Assembly (NCBI RefSeq): GCF_029635795.1
Contig: NZ_CP114280.1
Location: forward strand, 992,001 to 1,056,000
Reading direction: 5' to 3'
Length of the DNA stretch: 64,000 nucleotides
Source: Dickeya lacustris
GTDB lineage: Bacteria > Pseudomonadota > Gammaproteobacteria > Enterobacterales > Enterobacteriaceae
In this document: positions 21,162-31,359 of the stretch, one piece after another
Numbering within the stretch: the first letter of the stretch is position 1
How the letters are laid out: every line of letters begins with the position of its first letter
Notes under the pieces: generated by a model
The model's input: the letters and a program-made list of their open reading frames with translations, nothing else
Database searches by the model: none
Told to the model about the DNA's origin: nothing
Position numbers and translations under genes: made by a program

Positions 21162-21857
21162 TTACTCCGCCAGCACCGGTAGCACACGCCATGTCACGGA
21201 ACTGATGCTTTTCTCAAGGCTGATACGGCACACCATCGCTTCTACCTCCTTTTGCGCCGGGCCACTGGCCAATATGTCGGCACTGACTTCCATGGTGCTT
21301 TCCGTCATATCCGCACTGCGCAATGAATATAAATGCAGCGACGTTAAATTAATCGCCTGTAACATCAGCGTCCGCACCGTAATTTCATCCGGTGAATGGC
21401 AATGCGCTTCTACCCGATATCGCGTCGTCGGCGCTTGCGTTGGGCACGATGACGGCTGATTCACTCTCTGCACTAATTCACGCAATACAATATTGGCGCA
21501 TAAAATAATCATCACGGCCACCACCGCTTCCCCATATAAACTCATGCCACACAATAAACCGATAGCGGCTGAACACCATAATGTCGCCGCTGTATTTAAT
21601 CCGCGAATATTCATGCCATCACGCATAATTACACCCGCGCCCAAAAAGCCAATACCCGAAACCACCTGTGCGGCAATACGCCCGGCGCTCACAGGTTCAA
21701 TCGCGCGCGAGCAAAGAATAAAAATGGCTGCTGCCGTGGCAACCAGAGCATTCGTTCTTAAGCCTGCCATACGCTGACGCCACTGGCGCTCGGCACCGAT
21801 GATGCCGCCGAGAATCATCGCCAGTAAAAGATTTGAGACAAACAGGGTCAGGTTCAT
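21162..21857 (-). CDS. MgtC/SapB-family membrane protein
   Basis: This is a 231-residue inner-membrane protein with an N-terminal MgtC domain of four to five membrane helices (residues 1-130). Family motifs are LGGIIGAERQWRQRMAGLRTNALV and VVSGIGFLGAGVIM. A soluble C-terminal ACT-like domain follows (TRYRVEAHCHSPDEITVRTLMLQA). In Salmonella, MgtC supports growth at low magnesium and survival in macrophages by inhibiting ATP synthase. The length matches MgtC (231) rather than the shorter SapB-only proteins. There is no mgtB beside it, so assignment as the true orthologue is uncertain. Confidence 0.87.
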   Translation of the reverse strand: MNLTLFVSNLLLAMILGGIIGAERQWRQRMAGLRTNALVATAAAIFILCSRAIEPVSAGRIAAQVVSGIGFLGAGVIMRDGMNIRGLNTAATLWCSAAIGLLCGMSLYGEAVVAVMIILCANIVLRELVQRVNQPSSCPTQAPTTRYRVEAHCHSPDEITVRTLMLQAINLTSLHLYSLRSADMTESTMEVSADILASGPAQKEVEAMVCRISLEKSISSVTWRVLPVLAE

Positions 21858-22346
21858 GTTATTTCCTCGCTTTACTTCACTTTTTTTTCCACCCGCTATG
21901 GTGGTTTGTTATTAACGTCACAGCCTGATTGTATTTCCACACAACCCCCTTTTATTTTTATCAACCCATAAATAATAAGCGCAGCATAAAGAGAGAAAAT
22001 AATCATCACAACACTGCATTCGTCTCACCAAAATATACTTTGGTATATCCCATCGATACTATTTAATCGTGGACTCAGGGTAATGATTATTTTATTTTCC
22101 CCACCGAAAAAGGCCCGACATGCTTAATCGCACCTCTGCGCTCATTGATGGTCAGCGCTCATCGATTGTCGTCAATACTTGTAAGACAGCAACGCTGTGG
22201 CATTGACGAAACAGCACGAGCAACCATCACGAGCAACAAGCGCGAGTAAAAAAATAGGTATGCGAGCCGCCCCCATGCCGGAAGATGCCCTGTCATCACC
22301 GGCCAGCATGACGTTGGCGAAGGCCTGTGACACTGTGAGGAAAACC
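21858..22346. other. Intergenic with dyad and tiny open frame
   Basis: About 490 bases between divergent genes. A dyad ACCAAA-N6-TTTGGT lies at 22027-22044. A 28-codon frame starts at ATG 22120 after AAAAAGG and ends at 22206. It may be a leader ORF or chance. A substrate-binding protein gene for the following transporter is not present here. Confidence 0.4.
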
Positions 22347-24101
22347 ATGCGCCACCCACTTCAACACACACTCACTGACAACCAAACCGCGATGCGTCAG
22401 CGCCCCATCGCCCCTTCTTACCGGGCGGACTTGCTGTTCTTTGCCCTGTTCCTGGTCGTGGCGGTGCTGGTCGTCTACGGCATTGAGCAGATGAGCCTGC
22501 CGCTCTCGGTGCTGGATGTCAGCCCGGTTACGCTGGATACCCATCTGTTGCCCGCCTACGCCCTGCGCACAACGCTACGCATGTTTGTGGCCTTAGGCGT
22601 GTCGCTACTGTTCACACTGGTTATCGCCACGCTTGCCGCCAAAAGCCGTAAGGCGGAGCAGGTTATCATTCCGGCGCTGGATATTTTGCAGTCGGTGCCG
22701 GTACTGGGTTTTTTAACCTTCACGGTAACGTTTTTTATGGGGCTATTCCCCGGCAGCCAACTGGGTGTCGAGTGCGCGGCGATTTTTGCCATTTTTACCA
22801 GCCAGGCCTGGAATATGACCTTCAGTTTCTTTCAGTCATTGCGTACCGTGCCGCATGATTTGCATGAGGTCAGCCAACAGTTTGGCTTCTCATCATGGCG
22901 GCGCTTTGTGCGTCTGGAGCTGCCTTTCGCCATTCCCGGCCTGGTGTGGAATATGATGATGTCGATGTCCGGCGGCTGGTTTTTTGTGGTGGCGTGCGAG
23001 GCCATCACCGTTGGGCATACCACTGTCAGCCTGCCCGGTATCGGCTCTTGGCTGGCTTTGGCTATCGAGCAGAAAAATCTGTACGCCATCCTGTGGGCGG
23101 TCGTCGCGATGACCATCGTCATCGTGCTCTACGATCAACTGCTGTTCCGCCCGGTCGTCGCTTGGGCGGATAAATTCCGTTTCGAGCAGACCGCATCACA
23201 AAAAAGGCCGCGCTCCTGGGTCTATGACCTGATGCGCCGTACCCACTTATCCACGCTGATTATCAACGCCGTCTGCTGGCCTTTTCACCTGCTGGCATCG
23301 CTACGCCTGCCGCCGCTGCCGCGCCGCTGGCATTTTCCGGTAAGCGCACGTTACTACCCGATAACGGATCGGCTGTGGCAGGTTGTGGTGGTGATAAGCG
23401 TCATCGCAGGCGTTGCGCAACTGGTGCAGTTCATCGGTGCATCACTCGGTTTGGCCGATGTACTGAGCGCTATCGGTATGGGGTTGATTACCATGGCGCG
23501 CGTCGTGGCGCTGATTATCATCGCAAGCCTCATCTGGCTGCCGGTCGGCGTGTGGATTGGTTTACATCCGACGGCGGCCGAGCGCCTGCAACCGCTGGCC
23601 CAGTTTTTGGCTGCCTTCCCGGCGAATGTGCTGTTTCCTTTTGCGGTATTTTTGATTGCCGGTTATCACCTCAACCCCGATGTGTGGCTATCGCCGCTGA
23701 TGGTACTGGGGACGCAGTGGTACATCTTGTTTAACGTGATAGCCGGTGCCAGCACGCTGCCGACCGATTTGCTCGAAGCGGCGCGTATTTACGGCATCAA
23801 GCGCTGGCAGTGGTGGCGACAGGTGGCGCTCCCCGGCATCTTCCCTTACTACGTCACCGGCGCATTAACCGCAGCCGGCGGCTCATGGAATGCCAGTATC
23901 GTGTCCGAATCGATTTCATGGGGTCAGCAACACCTTGAGGCAACCGGGCTTGGCGCCTACATCGCCAACGCCACGACAGCGGCTGATTTTCCACGCGTCG
24001 CGTTGGGTATTGCCGTGATGTCGGTGTTTGTCATTGCGTTTAACCGCCTGCTGTGGCGCCCTTTGTATCAATTCGCCGAACGCCGTCTGCGCCTCGGTTA
24101 A
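22347..24101 (+). CDS. Two-domain ABC transporter permease, NitT/TauT type
   Basis: This is a 584-residue inner-membrane protein with two fused BPD_transp_1 permease domains. The first is at about residues 60-290 and the second at about 370-580, each with five to six membrane helices and an EAA loop. The loops read [30 protein letters not shown] and [29 protein letters not shown]. Such fused permeases belong to the nitrate/sulfonate/taurine-like group. ATG 22347 with a TGAGG ribosome site is preferred over the frame's earlier starts. The ATPase gene follows after 10 bases. No periplasmic binding protein is encoded nearby, so the substrate is open. Confidence 0.9.
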   Translation: MRHPLQHTLTDNQTAMRQRPIAPSYRADLLFFALFLVVAVLVVYGIEQMSLPLSVLDVSPVTLDTHLLPAYALRTTLRMFVALGVSLLFTLVIATLAAKSRKAEQVIIPALDILQSVPVLGFLTFTVTFFMGLFPGSQLGVECAAIFAIFTSQAWNMTFSFFQSLRTVPHDLHEVSQQFGFSSWRRFVRLELPFAIPGLVWNMMMSMSGGWFFVVACEAITVGHTTVSLPGIGSWLALAIEQKNLYAILWAVVAMTIVIVLYDQLLFRPVVAWADKFRFEQTASQKRPRSWVYDLMRRTHLSTLIINAVCWPFHLLASLRLPPLPRRWHFPVSARYYPITDRLWQVVVVISVIAGVAQLVQFIGASLGLADVLSAIGMGLITMARVVALIIIASLIWLPVGVWIGLHPTAAERLQPLAQFLAAFPANVLFPFAVFLIAGYHLNPDVWLSPLMVLGTQWYILFNVIAGASTLPTDLLEAARIYGIKRWQWWRQVALPGIFPYYVTGALTAAGGSWNASIVSESISWGQQHLEATGLGAYIANATTAADFPRVALGIAVMSVFVIAFNRLLWRPLYQFAERRLRLG

Positions 24102-24111
24102 GGAGTCCATC

Positions 24112-25446
24112 ATGATTCAGCTTCATCACGCCACGCCTCACCCATTCACGGCGTCCGGGCAACAGAGCCTGGTCGAGGTGCGCCACCTGCGCCATGTCTA
24201 TGGCAAGCAAGGAGCCGAGCGATTAGTGCTCGATGATGTCAACCTTCAGCTTGGCGAGAATGAAATTGTCGGCCTGCTCGGGCGCTCCGGCTCTGGCAAA
24301 TCGACGCTGTTGCGCTCGATTGCCGGGCTGATTACCCCGACGGCAGGCGACGTTGATTTCCCGTCAGATGCCCAAGGCAAGCCGTCTACGGTAAGCATGG
24401 TGTTTCAGAGTTTTGCGCTCTTTCCGTGGTTGACCGTGCAACAAAACGTTGAGGTTGGGCTGGAAGCGCAACGCGTGCCGCTTGAGTTACGGCGCAAGCG
24501 GGCGCTGGCGGCTATCGACCTTATCGGGTTGGATGGCTTTGAAAACGCCTATCCCAAAGAGCTCTCCGGCGGGATGCGCCAGCGGGTCGGTCTGGCGCGT
24601 GCGCTGGTGGTAGACCCCGATATTCTGCTGATGGACGAGCCCTTCTCCGCGCTGGATGTGCTGACGGCTGAAACGCTGCGTACCGATCTGCTGGAACTGT
24701 GGGCAGAGCGCCGCATGCCGATAAAATCGATCCTGATGGTGACGCACAACATCGAAGAAGCGGTGTTAATGTGCGATCGCATCGTGTTGTTCTCTATCAA
24801 TCCAGGCCGGGTTGCCAGTGAGATTCGCGTAGAGCTGCCGCAACCGCGTAACCGCCAGGACCCGGCATTTCGGGCGCTGGTTGAAGATATTTACGTTAAA
24901 ATGACCACCGATAGCGACAGCGATACCCTGCGCCAGAGCACTATTCCCGGCTCCGGGCTTGGCATGGTGTTGCCTCGCGTTTCCACCAACTCGCTGTCAG
25001 GGTTGATAGAAGCACTACAGGCTGCGCCCTATGCCGGAAAAGCCGATTTGCCGGAGCTGGCTAACGAGCTGCATTATACTGCCGATGAACTGTTTCCCGT
25101 GGCAGAAACGCTGCAATTACTGCGTTTTGCTGAACTGAAAGGCGGAGATATTCGGCTGTTACCCGCCGCCGGACGCTACGCCAGCGCAGGCGTCGATGAA
25201 CGTAAACAGCTGTTCGCCCAGCACCTGTTAAGCTATGTTCCGCTGGTAGCCCACATCCGCCGCGTGCTGGATGAGCGCTCATCGCGCACCGCTCCGGCAC
25301 GACGCTTTCGTGACGAACTGGAGGATTTTATGTCTGAAATCGATGCCTTGCAGGCACTAAACTGCGCAATACAATGGGGGCGCTATGCCGAGTTGTTCGC
25401 CTACGACGACACCAACGATCTGTTCAGTCTGGAGAACCCGTCATAA
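24112..25446 (+). CDS. ABC transporter ATPase with C-terminal AAA-associated domain
   Basis: This is a 444-residue ATPase partner of the fused permease. The ABC domain (residues 20-265) has Walker A GRSGSGKS, a Q-loop in [13 protein letters not shown], signature [15 protein letters not shown], Walker [13 protein letters not shown] and switch His in VTHNIEE. The C-terminal 150 residues form the AAA-associated extension found in a nitrate/sulfonate-type subgroup ([26 protein letters not shown]), probably regulatory. The ATG 24112 follows an AGGAG site that overlaps the permease stop. Genes for permease, ATPase, kinase and regulator run in one direction. Confidence 0.93.
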   Translation: MIQLHHATPHPFTASGQQSLVEVRHLRHVYGKQGAERLVLDDVNLQLGENEIVGLLGRSGSGKSTLLRSIAGLITPTAGDVDFPSDAQGKPSTVSMVFQSFALFPWLTVQQNVEVGLEAQRVPLELRRKRALAAIDLIGLDGFENAYPKELSGGMRQRVGLARALVVDPDILLMDEPFSALDVLTAETLRTDLLELWAERRMPIKSILMVTHNIEEAVLMCDRIVLFSINPGRVASEIRVELPQPRNRQDPAFRALVEDIYVKMTTDSDSDTLRQSTIPGSGLGMVLPRVSTNSLSGLIEALQAAPYAGKADLPELANELHYTADELFPVAETLQLLRFAELKGGDIRLLPAAGRYASAGVDERKQLFAQHLLSYVPLVAHIRRVLDERSSRTAPARRFRDELEDFMSEIDALQALNCAIQWGRYAELFAYDDTNDLFSLENPS

Positions 25447-25524
25447 CCGTTACGGTCTGTAATGAGAGAGGCTTTCCGCCAGCAACCGGCGTGCTTTCAA
25501 GTGCATCAATAAAGGTCTGTGACA

Positions 25525-26607
25525 ATGAGCGATAAAACGCGTACCGGCCCTATGGTACAGGCGCTGCGGGTGATCCCGCTGGTATTGATGTCTCTGGGTA
25601 TCGCCGTGGTCGATACCCTGACCGACCTGGATATTGCCGTCGGCGTATTTCAGATAGCGGTCGTGCTGCTGGCCGTGCGCTGCTTTAATCCACGCGGCGT
25701 GACGGCCATGGCGCTGTGGTGCATCTTGTTGACGCTGCTGAGTTACCAGCTCAGTAAACCCGACGGCGGCGAAGCGAGCCTGATTAACTGCCTGATAAGC
25801 CTGGTGGCCATCAGTTTGTCTACGTATCTGGCGTTAAAAATGTCTGCGGCGATAAACGCCTATCATGAAGCCCGCGCCCAACTGGCGCAAATCTCGCGCG
25901 TGAACCTGATGGGCGAGTTAACGGCCTCCATCGCACACGAGGTCAATCAGCCGCTGGCGTCTATCGTGACCAGCGGACACGCCTGCCTGCGCTGGTTGCA
26001 TGCCTCGCCGCCCAATCAGGCGCGGGCCGAGTTAGCGGTGCAGCGCATGATTCATGATGCCAACCGGGCCAGCGAAATCATCGCTCGTATTCGGGGGTTC
26101 GCCAGCCGCACGCCGGCACAAAAAGCCTGGCTCAACATCACCGATACGCTTGATGAAATGCTCTTACTGATCCGTAATGAGCTGGTCGAGCAACGCGTTC
26201 AGTTTACGGTGACGGTGGCCGATGGGCTGCCGCCAATACTGGCTGATAAAATTCAGCTTCAGCAGGTGTTGATGAATCTTATCCTCAACGCTATTGAGGC
26301 TATCGCCGAGGCCGAACGCGACGTACGAACGCTGGCCGTTCACGTCACGCGCGATGATCAAGGCGATATTCGTTTTAGCGTAAGCGATAACGGCGTTGGT
26401 CTTTCGGCACAAACCCATGAGCGCCTGTTTGAAACGTTTTTTACCACTAAATCAACCGGTATGGGGATTGGCCTGACCATCAGCCGCGCCATTGTCGAGG
26501 CGCACGGCGGTCAGATTTGGGCGACAACCAACGCGCAAGGGGGCACCACCTTCTGCTTTACCCTGCCGGGCGCGCCCACGCCAACAGTGAGTTCAACACA
26601 TGCATGA
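25525..26607 (+). CDS. Membrane sensor histidine kinase (FixL/DctB-like class)
   Basis: This 360-residue kinase has an N-terminal part (residues 10-95) made of three to four membrane helices with no periplasmic domain. A short coiled linker leads to the HisKA domain with the phosphorylated histidine in LTASIAHEVNQPLASI, then the ATPase domain. The N box is MNLILNAIEAI and the G boxes are VSDNGVGL and TGMGIGLTISRAI. The HEVNQPL box is typical of the FixL/NtrB/DctB group. Start ATG 25525 has an AAAGG site. It overlaps the regulator gene by 8 bases. The sensor could monitor the transporter, because it follows that operon. Confidence 0.92.
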   Translation: MSDKTRTGPMVQALRVIPLVLMSLGIAVVDTLTDLDIAVGVFQIAVVLLAVRCFNPRGVTAMALWCILLTLLSYQLSKPDGGEASLINCLISLVAISLSTYLALKMSAAINAYHEARAQLAQISRVNLMGELTASIAHEVNQPLASIVTSGHACLRWLHASPPNQARAELAVQRMIHDANRASEIIARIRGFASRTPAQKAWLNITDTLDEMLLLIRNELVEQRVQFTVTVADGLPPILADKIQLQQVLMNLILNAIEAIAEAERDVRTLAVHVTRDDQGDIRFSVSDNGVGLSAQTHERLFETFFTTKSTGMGIGLTISRAIVEAHGGQIWATTNAQGGTTFCFTLPGAPTPTVSSTHA

Positions 26608-27269
26608 TTCCAATCAACATTCTTTTAGCCAACATTCTTCCAGCCAACATGCACCGGCGCCGATTGTTTATATCGTCGATGATGATGCCTCCGTTCGTGC
26701 CTCGCTGGAGGATTTGCTCGCCTCGGTCGGGCTGGAAGCGCAGGCGTTCGCCTCACCACGGCAATTTCTTGACGCCCCGCGCCCTGACAGGCCCGCGTGC
26801 CTGATTCTCGATGTGCGTATGCCCGGCATCAGCGGACTCGATTTTCACGATGAGATGAACCGTTCAGGTCTGGCCTTACCGGTGATTTTTATTACCGCCC
26901 ATGGCGATATTCCGATGTCGGTACGGGCCATGAAAGCCGGGGCGTTAGAGTTTCTCACCAAACCGTTTCGTGAGCAGGAACTGCTCGATGCCATTCAAAA
27001 AGGGCTGGCTCGAGATAGCGCCCAGCGCCACCTTGCCGAGGTGCATGAAAAGCTGCGCGCCTGTTATGACAGCCTGAGCAGCGGTGAGCAGCTCGTGTTT
27101 GCAAGGGGTGGTTGCCGGGCTGTTGAACAAACAGATTGCCGCCCGGTTGGGAATAAGCGAAGTGACGGTCAAAGTACGGCGCGCCGCCGTGATGCGAAAA
27201 ATGCAGGCCGACTCGCTGGCAGAACTGGTACGGTTGTACGACGCGCTGAACATCACTTCGTCAAACTAA
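26600..27269 (+). pseudogene. FixJ/NarL-type response regulator, frameshifted
   Basis: The receiver domain (residues 20-140) is intact, with the phosphorylated Asp in LILDVRMPG and Lys in FLTKPFREQ. After LSSGEQLVF the LuxR-type helix-turn-helix continues only in another frame, as [25 protein letters not shown] (stop at 27269). Removing one G from the GGGG run at 27105-27108 restores the sequence [17 protein letters not shown], exactly the family pattern. As written, the original frame reads on to 27358 with an unrelated tail, so DNA binding would be lost. This is either a true mutation or an error in a homopolymer. The ATG 26600 overlaps the kinase stop. Confidence 0.88.
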
Positions 27270-27450
27270 CCCGGTCTGCCAGCCTAAACCCGCCTACTCC
27301 GTCGGCCAAACAACACAAACGCGGCGGGCCATCGCCGCAGTTGTCTCTTATTCGATAAACATCGTCCTGATGCAATAATAAACGCCACCGCAAAGCGCGC
27401 GATAATCCCCACGGTTATCCCTTCACTTCTTTGCGGTGGCAGACACATTT

Positions 27451-27867
27451 ATGCACACGTTTATGATGCACATCTGGCAACAGTCCAGAGCCTTTTTACT
27501 GATTTATGCCTGTTTATCTGTTGGAACCGCGCTGTCTGGCGTGCTGCCGGTGGTCTTACCCGGCAGCCTGCTGGGTATGCTGATACTGTTCTTCCTGCTA
27601 TCACTGCACGTGATTCCCGCGCATTGGCTGAAGCCCGGCTGTCATTTGCTTATCCGCTACATGGCGCTGCTGTTCGTGCCTGTTGGCGTTGGCATTATGC
27701 AATATACCGAGGTCTTACGCGCCGAATGGTGGCCGCTGGTTATCGCGTGCGGTGTCAGCACCCTTATCGTGCTGATCACCGTCAGCGGCTGCTCACACCT
27801 GCTGCATCGCCGCACAGCAACCTCGCAGCCGGGTGAATCAGAAAAAGGAGCGAGCCATGTTGCCTGA
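27451..27867 (+). CDS. yohJ: CidA/LrgA-family membrane protein YohJ
   Basis: This is a 138-residue inner-membrane protein with four predicted helices of the holin-like CidA/LrgA family. It aligns closely with E. coli YohJ, including IWQ-x-x-RAFLLIYACL, LPGSLLGMLILF and CHLLIRYMALLFVPVGVGIMQY. The ATG at 27451 reproduces the YohJ N-terminus in length; an upstream GTG at 27436 is possible. With YohK it forms a LrgAB-type pair, lately linked to small-carboxylate (pyruvate-type) transport as well as to murein hydrolase control. It overlaps yohK by 11 bases. Confidence 0.9.
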   Translation: MHTFMMHIWQQSRAFLLIYACLSVGTALSGVLPVVLPGSLLGMLILFFLLSLHVIPAHWLKPGCHLLIRYMALLFVPVGVGIMQYTEVLRAEWWPLVIACGVSTLIVLITVSGCSHLLHRRTATSQPGESEKGASHVA

Positions 27868-28552
27868 TGTACTCTGGTCATTACCGCTCACCGTGCTGGT
27901 GTTTTTTGGCGCGCGCGCTCTGTCCCGGCGGCTGAATAGCCCGCTGCTAAACCCGCTGTTGGTCGCGATGGCGGTGCTGATCCCTTTTTTGCTGGTCAGC
28001 CACATTCCTTACGCGCGCTATTTTAACGGCAGCCAGGTGCTCAATAGCCTGTTGCAACCGGCGGTGGTGGCGCTGGCGTTCCCGCTCTATGAACAGTTGC
28101 ATCAGATTCGGGCACGCTGGAAATCGATTATCAGCGTGTGCGTGCTAGGCAGTGTGGTCGCCATGATAAGCGGCACCTGGATTGCGCTGCGGCTGGGTGC
28201 TTCGCCCGCTATCGCCGCCTCCATTCTGCCGAAATCCGTCACCACGCCGATTGCTATGGCTGTTGGCGGCAGTCTCGGCGGCATCCCCGCCATCAGCGCG
28301 GTGTGTGTGATCTTTGTCGGTATTCTCGGTGCGGTATTCGGGCATCTGCTGCTTAACGCCATGCGCATTCACACCAAAGCCTCGCGCGGGCTGGCGATGG
28401 GAACAGCGGCACATGCGCTTGGCACCGCGCGCTGCGCGGAACTCGACTATGAGGAAGGGGCTTTCAGCTCGCTGGCGCTGGTGCTGTGCGGCATCATCAC
28501 TTCACTGCTGGCTCCACTGCTGTTCCCGCTATTGCTACTGCTGGCGCGCTAG
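27857..28552 (+). CDS. yohK: LrgB/CidB-family membrane protein YohK
   Basis: This is a 231-residue inner-membrane protein, the partner of YohJ. It matches E. coli YohK nearly throughout: LLNPLLVAMAVLIPFLL, LLQPAVVALAFPLYEQLHQIRARWK, SILPKSVTTPIAMAVGG and MGTAAHALGTARCAELDYEEGAFSSLALVL. ATG 27857 has an AAAGGAG ribosome site and lies inside the end of yohJ, so the two are translationally coupled. Family function: holin/antiholin-like or carboxylate transport. Confidence 0.95.
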   Translation: MLPDVLWSLPLTVLVFFGARALSRRLNSPLLNPLLVAMAVLIPFLLVSHIPYARYFNGSQVLNSLLQPAVVALAFPLYEQLHQIRARWKSIISVCVLGSVVAMISGTWIALRLGASPAIAASILPKSVTTPIAMAVGGSLGGIPAISAVCVIFVGILGAVFGHLLLNAMRIHTKASRGLAMGTAAHALGTARCAELDYEEGAFSSLALVLCGIITSLLAPLLFPLLLLLAR

Positions 28553-28575
28553 CACTACAACGCAAGCCGGTGCCG

Positions 28576-29379
28576 TCAATAACGCGTAGGCGGCACCCCA
28601 AACATCTGCCGAAAAGCAAACGTAAACGATGCGGTACTGGCATAGCCCAGTTCCAGCGCCACCTGCGTCACACTGTGGTTATTCTTCAGCCGCACCACCG
28701 CTTCCAGCAAGCGCAGGCGCTTTTTCCACTCGCTGAAGGTAAGCCCGGTCTCTTTTTTAAAGCGACGAGAAAAGGTGCGCACCGACATGCCGGTTTGACT
28801 GGCCCAGACCTCAATCGCATGCGGTTGTTCTGGTGCCCGTTGAATGGCGCGGCAGACACGCATCAGCGGTGCTGAATAGGGCCAGACGAGGGAGAAACCG
28901 GCATCGGGCAACTGCGTTAGCAGGGTGGTTAATACGCTGACCAGTTTGGCATCCTCGCCATCGCTATCATATTGCTCCGGTACATTCAGCGTCGCGTAGT
29001 GGATGAACTCACGAATAAAGTCGCTGACCAGCACCACGTTGCTGCCGCGAGGCGCAATATCGACATAATCCGGCTCGATGTACAAACTCTCTAACAGCAC
29101 ATCGCTGGTGGCCTGAACGCGGTGCGGCACCTGCGCCGGTATCCAGACGCCATAGAGCACCGGCACAATCAGCGTTTTGCCTTCTATCGCAACCCGCATT
29201 CCCCCTTCGCGCGCATAAAGAAACTCGACAAAAGGGTGCCAGTGTTCAGCCACCTCCGTCTCTTTTTGCAACGGATAACTGCGAAAATAGACCGGGCGCG
29301 GCAACGCATGCAGTATCGGCGCGGGTTGTCCGGCAATCGGCTGATGCGGGGAAGCCACAAGCGAACGGGGCATAACCAT
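28576..29379 (-). CDS. AraC-family regulator with N-terminal cupin
   Basis: This is a 267-residue regulator. The N-terminal half is a cupin sensor (VAEHWHPFVEFLYAREG and VWIPAQVPHRVQ, with the metal/ligand-binding-type histidines of the fold). The C-terminal double helix-turn-helix reads WASQTGMSVRTFSRRFKKETGLTFSEWKKRLRL and ALELGYASTASFTFAFRQMFGVPPTRY. It is convergent with yohK and may or may not control it. The effector is unknown. Confidence 0.9.
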   Translation of the reverse strand: MVMPRSLVASPHQPIAGQPAPILHALPRPVYFRSYPLQKETEVAEHWHPFVEFLYAREGGMRVAIEGKTLIVPVLYGVWIPAQVPHRVQATSDVLLESLYIEPDYVDIAPRGSNVVLVSDFIREFIHYATLNVPEQYDSDGEDAKLVSVLTTLLTQLPDAGFSLVWPYSAPLMRVCRAIQRAPEQPHAIEVWASQTGMSVRTFSRRFKKETGLTFSEWKKRLRLLEAVVRLKNNHSVTQVALELGYASTASFTFAFRQMFGVPPTRY

Positions 29380-29499
29380 TCGACCTCTCTTCGATGATGT
29401 GTGTTTTGATAAGGTAGCGCAGGCAAGCCAGGCTTACCCGATAATTACTGCGTCCCGTGATACCGATTGGCACCGGTAAAACCTGGCCCGGCGCGGTGG

Positions 29500-31269
29500 T
29501 TATGCCCCCTCAACCGAGGGGGCACCGAGGGTTACACCAGATCCAGCAACACGCTCAGGCGGGCTATCTCTGTACGCCAGGCGGCCTGCAACGCCGGTTT
29601 TTTGATGTTTCGGTTTACGCGCCATGTCTTGCGCTAACTGTTGCTCCAGCGCCACCAGTTGGCCAAGTAGCGCCTCTTGCTGCGGGTCATTCCCCGTGCT
29701 TGCCGCGTCATCACCAGCGGGTGCGACAGGTCGCGTGGGCTGCTCGCCTGCGCCGGGTTCGCTCAGTTGCCGGTATAACGCATCCAGATCGTGCCATTCA
29801 CTCAAGTGCCCCGCCTCAACCAGCCAGAAACGGTTGCAGCTCTGGGTTATCAGCGTGCGATCGTGCGTGACCAACAACACACCGCCGGAGAAGGTTTGCA
29901 AGGTGTGCGCCAGCGCCTCTTTGCCTTCCAAATCAAGGTGGTTGGTGGGCTCATCAAGCATCAGCATGCCATAGCGCGCCAGCGACAGCCCGACAAACAA
30001 CAGCCGGGCGCGTTCGCCACCGCTTAATGTCGCCACCGGCTGTTGATGGCGCGACCAGGCAAACCCGGCGCTGATTAGCGCCATTTTACGCACCTGCTGT
30101 TGTGGCTCAAACGGCGTCAGGGCATCCAGCAAACTGTCATCATCACGTAGCTGCTGTAACGTCTGGTCGTAGTAGCCTAACGTGAGTCGGGGATGAAAGC
30201 GTATCGCTTCCCCGCCCTGCCCCAGACAAAACTGCTGCCATAACAGGCGCAATAGCGAGGATTTACCGCAGCCGTTACGCCCGATAACCGCCACTCTGTC
30301 GCCGCTTTTCAGCCGCTGAAGTGCGACGTGAAACAGCATCGGGCTTTCCGCCGCCGGATGTACCGCAAGCGCATTGATTTCCAGTAACCGGTCGGCATCA
30401 ATCGCCTCGCCGCTCAGGGTAAGACGCCACTGATAACCGCGACTGAGCTCGGTTTGCGCCTCTTTTAGCCGCACGATGTGTTTTTCCATCTGCTTGGCTT
30501 TGCGCGCCAGATCTTCGTTATCGTAGACCCGCCCCCAGGTTGCCAGCCGTTTGGCGCTGGCACTGACACGGTCAATCTCTTTCTGCTCCGCCTGGTGGCG
30601 CTGCGCATCGCTGCTATCGCGCGCCGCCAGCGCTTCACGCGCGGCACTGCATGGCAGCGCGAAATAATGCAACTGGCCGTCGCGCAAAATATAACTGCCG
30701 TTTGTCACGCTATCCAGTAACTGGCGGTCATGCGAAACCAGCATGAAGCTGCCGCTCCAGCTTTGCAAAAACCGCTCAAGCCACAGCAGCGTCGGCAGGT
30801 CAAGGTGGTTACTCGGCTCATCAAGCAGCAATAAATCCGGCGACGTAATAAGCGCTCTGGCGAGCAACAGCCGGGTATGCTGGCCGCCGCTGAGTGTACC
30901 GGCGCTCAGTTGCCAGTCTTGTGGTGCAAAGCCCATCTGCGCCAGCAGCGTTTCCGCGCGCCAGCGCTCGCTAAGGCGCTCGGCAACCGGCACACAGTCA
31001 AGCACGGCGTCGAGCATCGTCAGCGGGTGTAAACCAGCTGGCAGATGTTGTTCAACGCGGGCCAGCAGACAGTGATGGGCGCGGGTGACGCTGCCGCTTT
31101 GCGGCATCAGCGATCCGTCAAGCACATGCAACAGCGTGCTTTTGCCACAACCGTTATGGCCGATCAGTCCAAGGCGGTCGCCTTTTTTCAGGGTAAATGA
31201 AACGTTATCCAGCAGAGTGCCGAATGGGGTGGTCACGCTCAGTGCGTGTGCGGTCAGTAATGTGCTCAT
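29500..31269 (-). CDS. ABC-F family ATPase (ribosome-associated type)
   Basis: This is a 589-residue cytoplasmic protein with two ABC domains and no membrane segments, the ABC-F layout. Domain 1 has Walker A GHNGCGKS and signature LSGGQHTRLLLARAL. Domain 2 has GRNGCGKS and LSGGERARLLFVGLSL, with Walker B LMLDEPTNHLDLEGKEA. The P-site tRNA-interaction linker lies between, around residues 220-290 (AEQKEIDRVSASAKRLATWG). A C-terminal helical tail carries LLGQLVALEQQLAQDM. ABC-F proteins clear or tune the ribosomal exit region; some give antibiotic resistance. A leader ORF and hairpins precede it (separate entries), which suggests translation-dependent control. The native ribosome site before ATG 31269 is weak. 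Confidence 0.93.
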   Translation of the reverse strand: MSTLLTAHALSVTTPFGTLLDNVSFTLKKGDRLGLIGHNGCGKSTLLHVLDGSLMPQSGSVTRAHHCLLARVEQHLPAGLHPLTMLDAVLDCVPVAERLSERWRAETLLAQMGFAPQDWQLSAGTLSGGQHTRLLLARALITSPDLLLLDEPSNHLDLPTLLWLERFLQSWSGSFMLVSHDRQLLDSVTNGSYILRDGQLHYFALPCSAAREALAARDSSDAQRHQAEQKEIDRVSASAKRLATWGRVYDNEDLARKAKQMEKHIVRLKEAQTELSRGYQWRLTLSGEAIDADRLLEINALAVHPAAESPMLFHVALQRLKSGDRVAVIGRNGCGKSSLLRLLWQQFCLGQGGEAIRFHPRLTLGYYDQTLQQLRDDDSLLDALTPFEPQQQVRKMALISAGFAWSRHQQPVATLSGGERARLLFVGLSLARYGMLMLDEPTNHLDLEGKEALAHTLQTFSGGVLLVTHDRTLITQSCNRFWLVEAGHLSEWHDLDALYRQLSEPGAGEQPTRPVAPAGDDAASTGNDPQQEALLGQLVALEQQLAQDMARKPKHQKTGVAGRLAYRDSPPERVAGSGVTLGAPSVEGA

Positions 31270-31287
31270 TGCTTACTCAAGAGTTAT

Positions 31288-31303
31288 AGGCGTAATAACG
31301 CCT
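31288..31303 (-). promoter_or_regulatory. Hairpin just ahead of the ABC-F start codon
   Basis: AGGCGT and ACGCCT pair across a 4-base loop about 19 bases before the ABC-F start. Together with an imperfect CGTCA/TGACG dyad next to it, it could mask the translation start. Confidence 0.45.
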
Positions 31304-31359
31304 CGTCAACACAACGCTGACGAACCCGGTAAGCCCGAGAGAAGGGAAAAGGTTGCTTC

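Noticed and set aside
22197..22346. Upstream extension of the permease frame
   Set aside because: Low-complexity, no membrane helix, and the ATG at 22347 has the better ribosome site.
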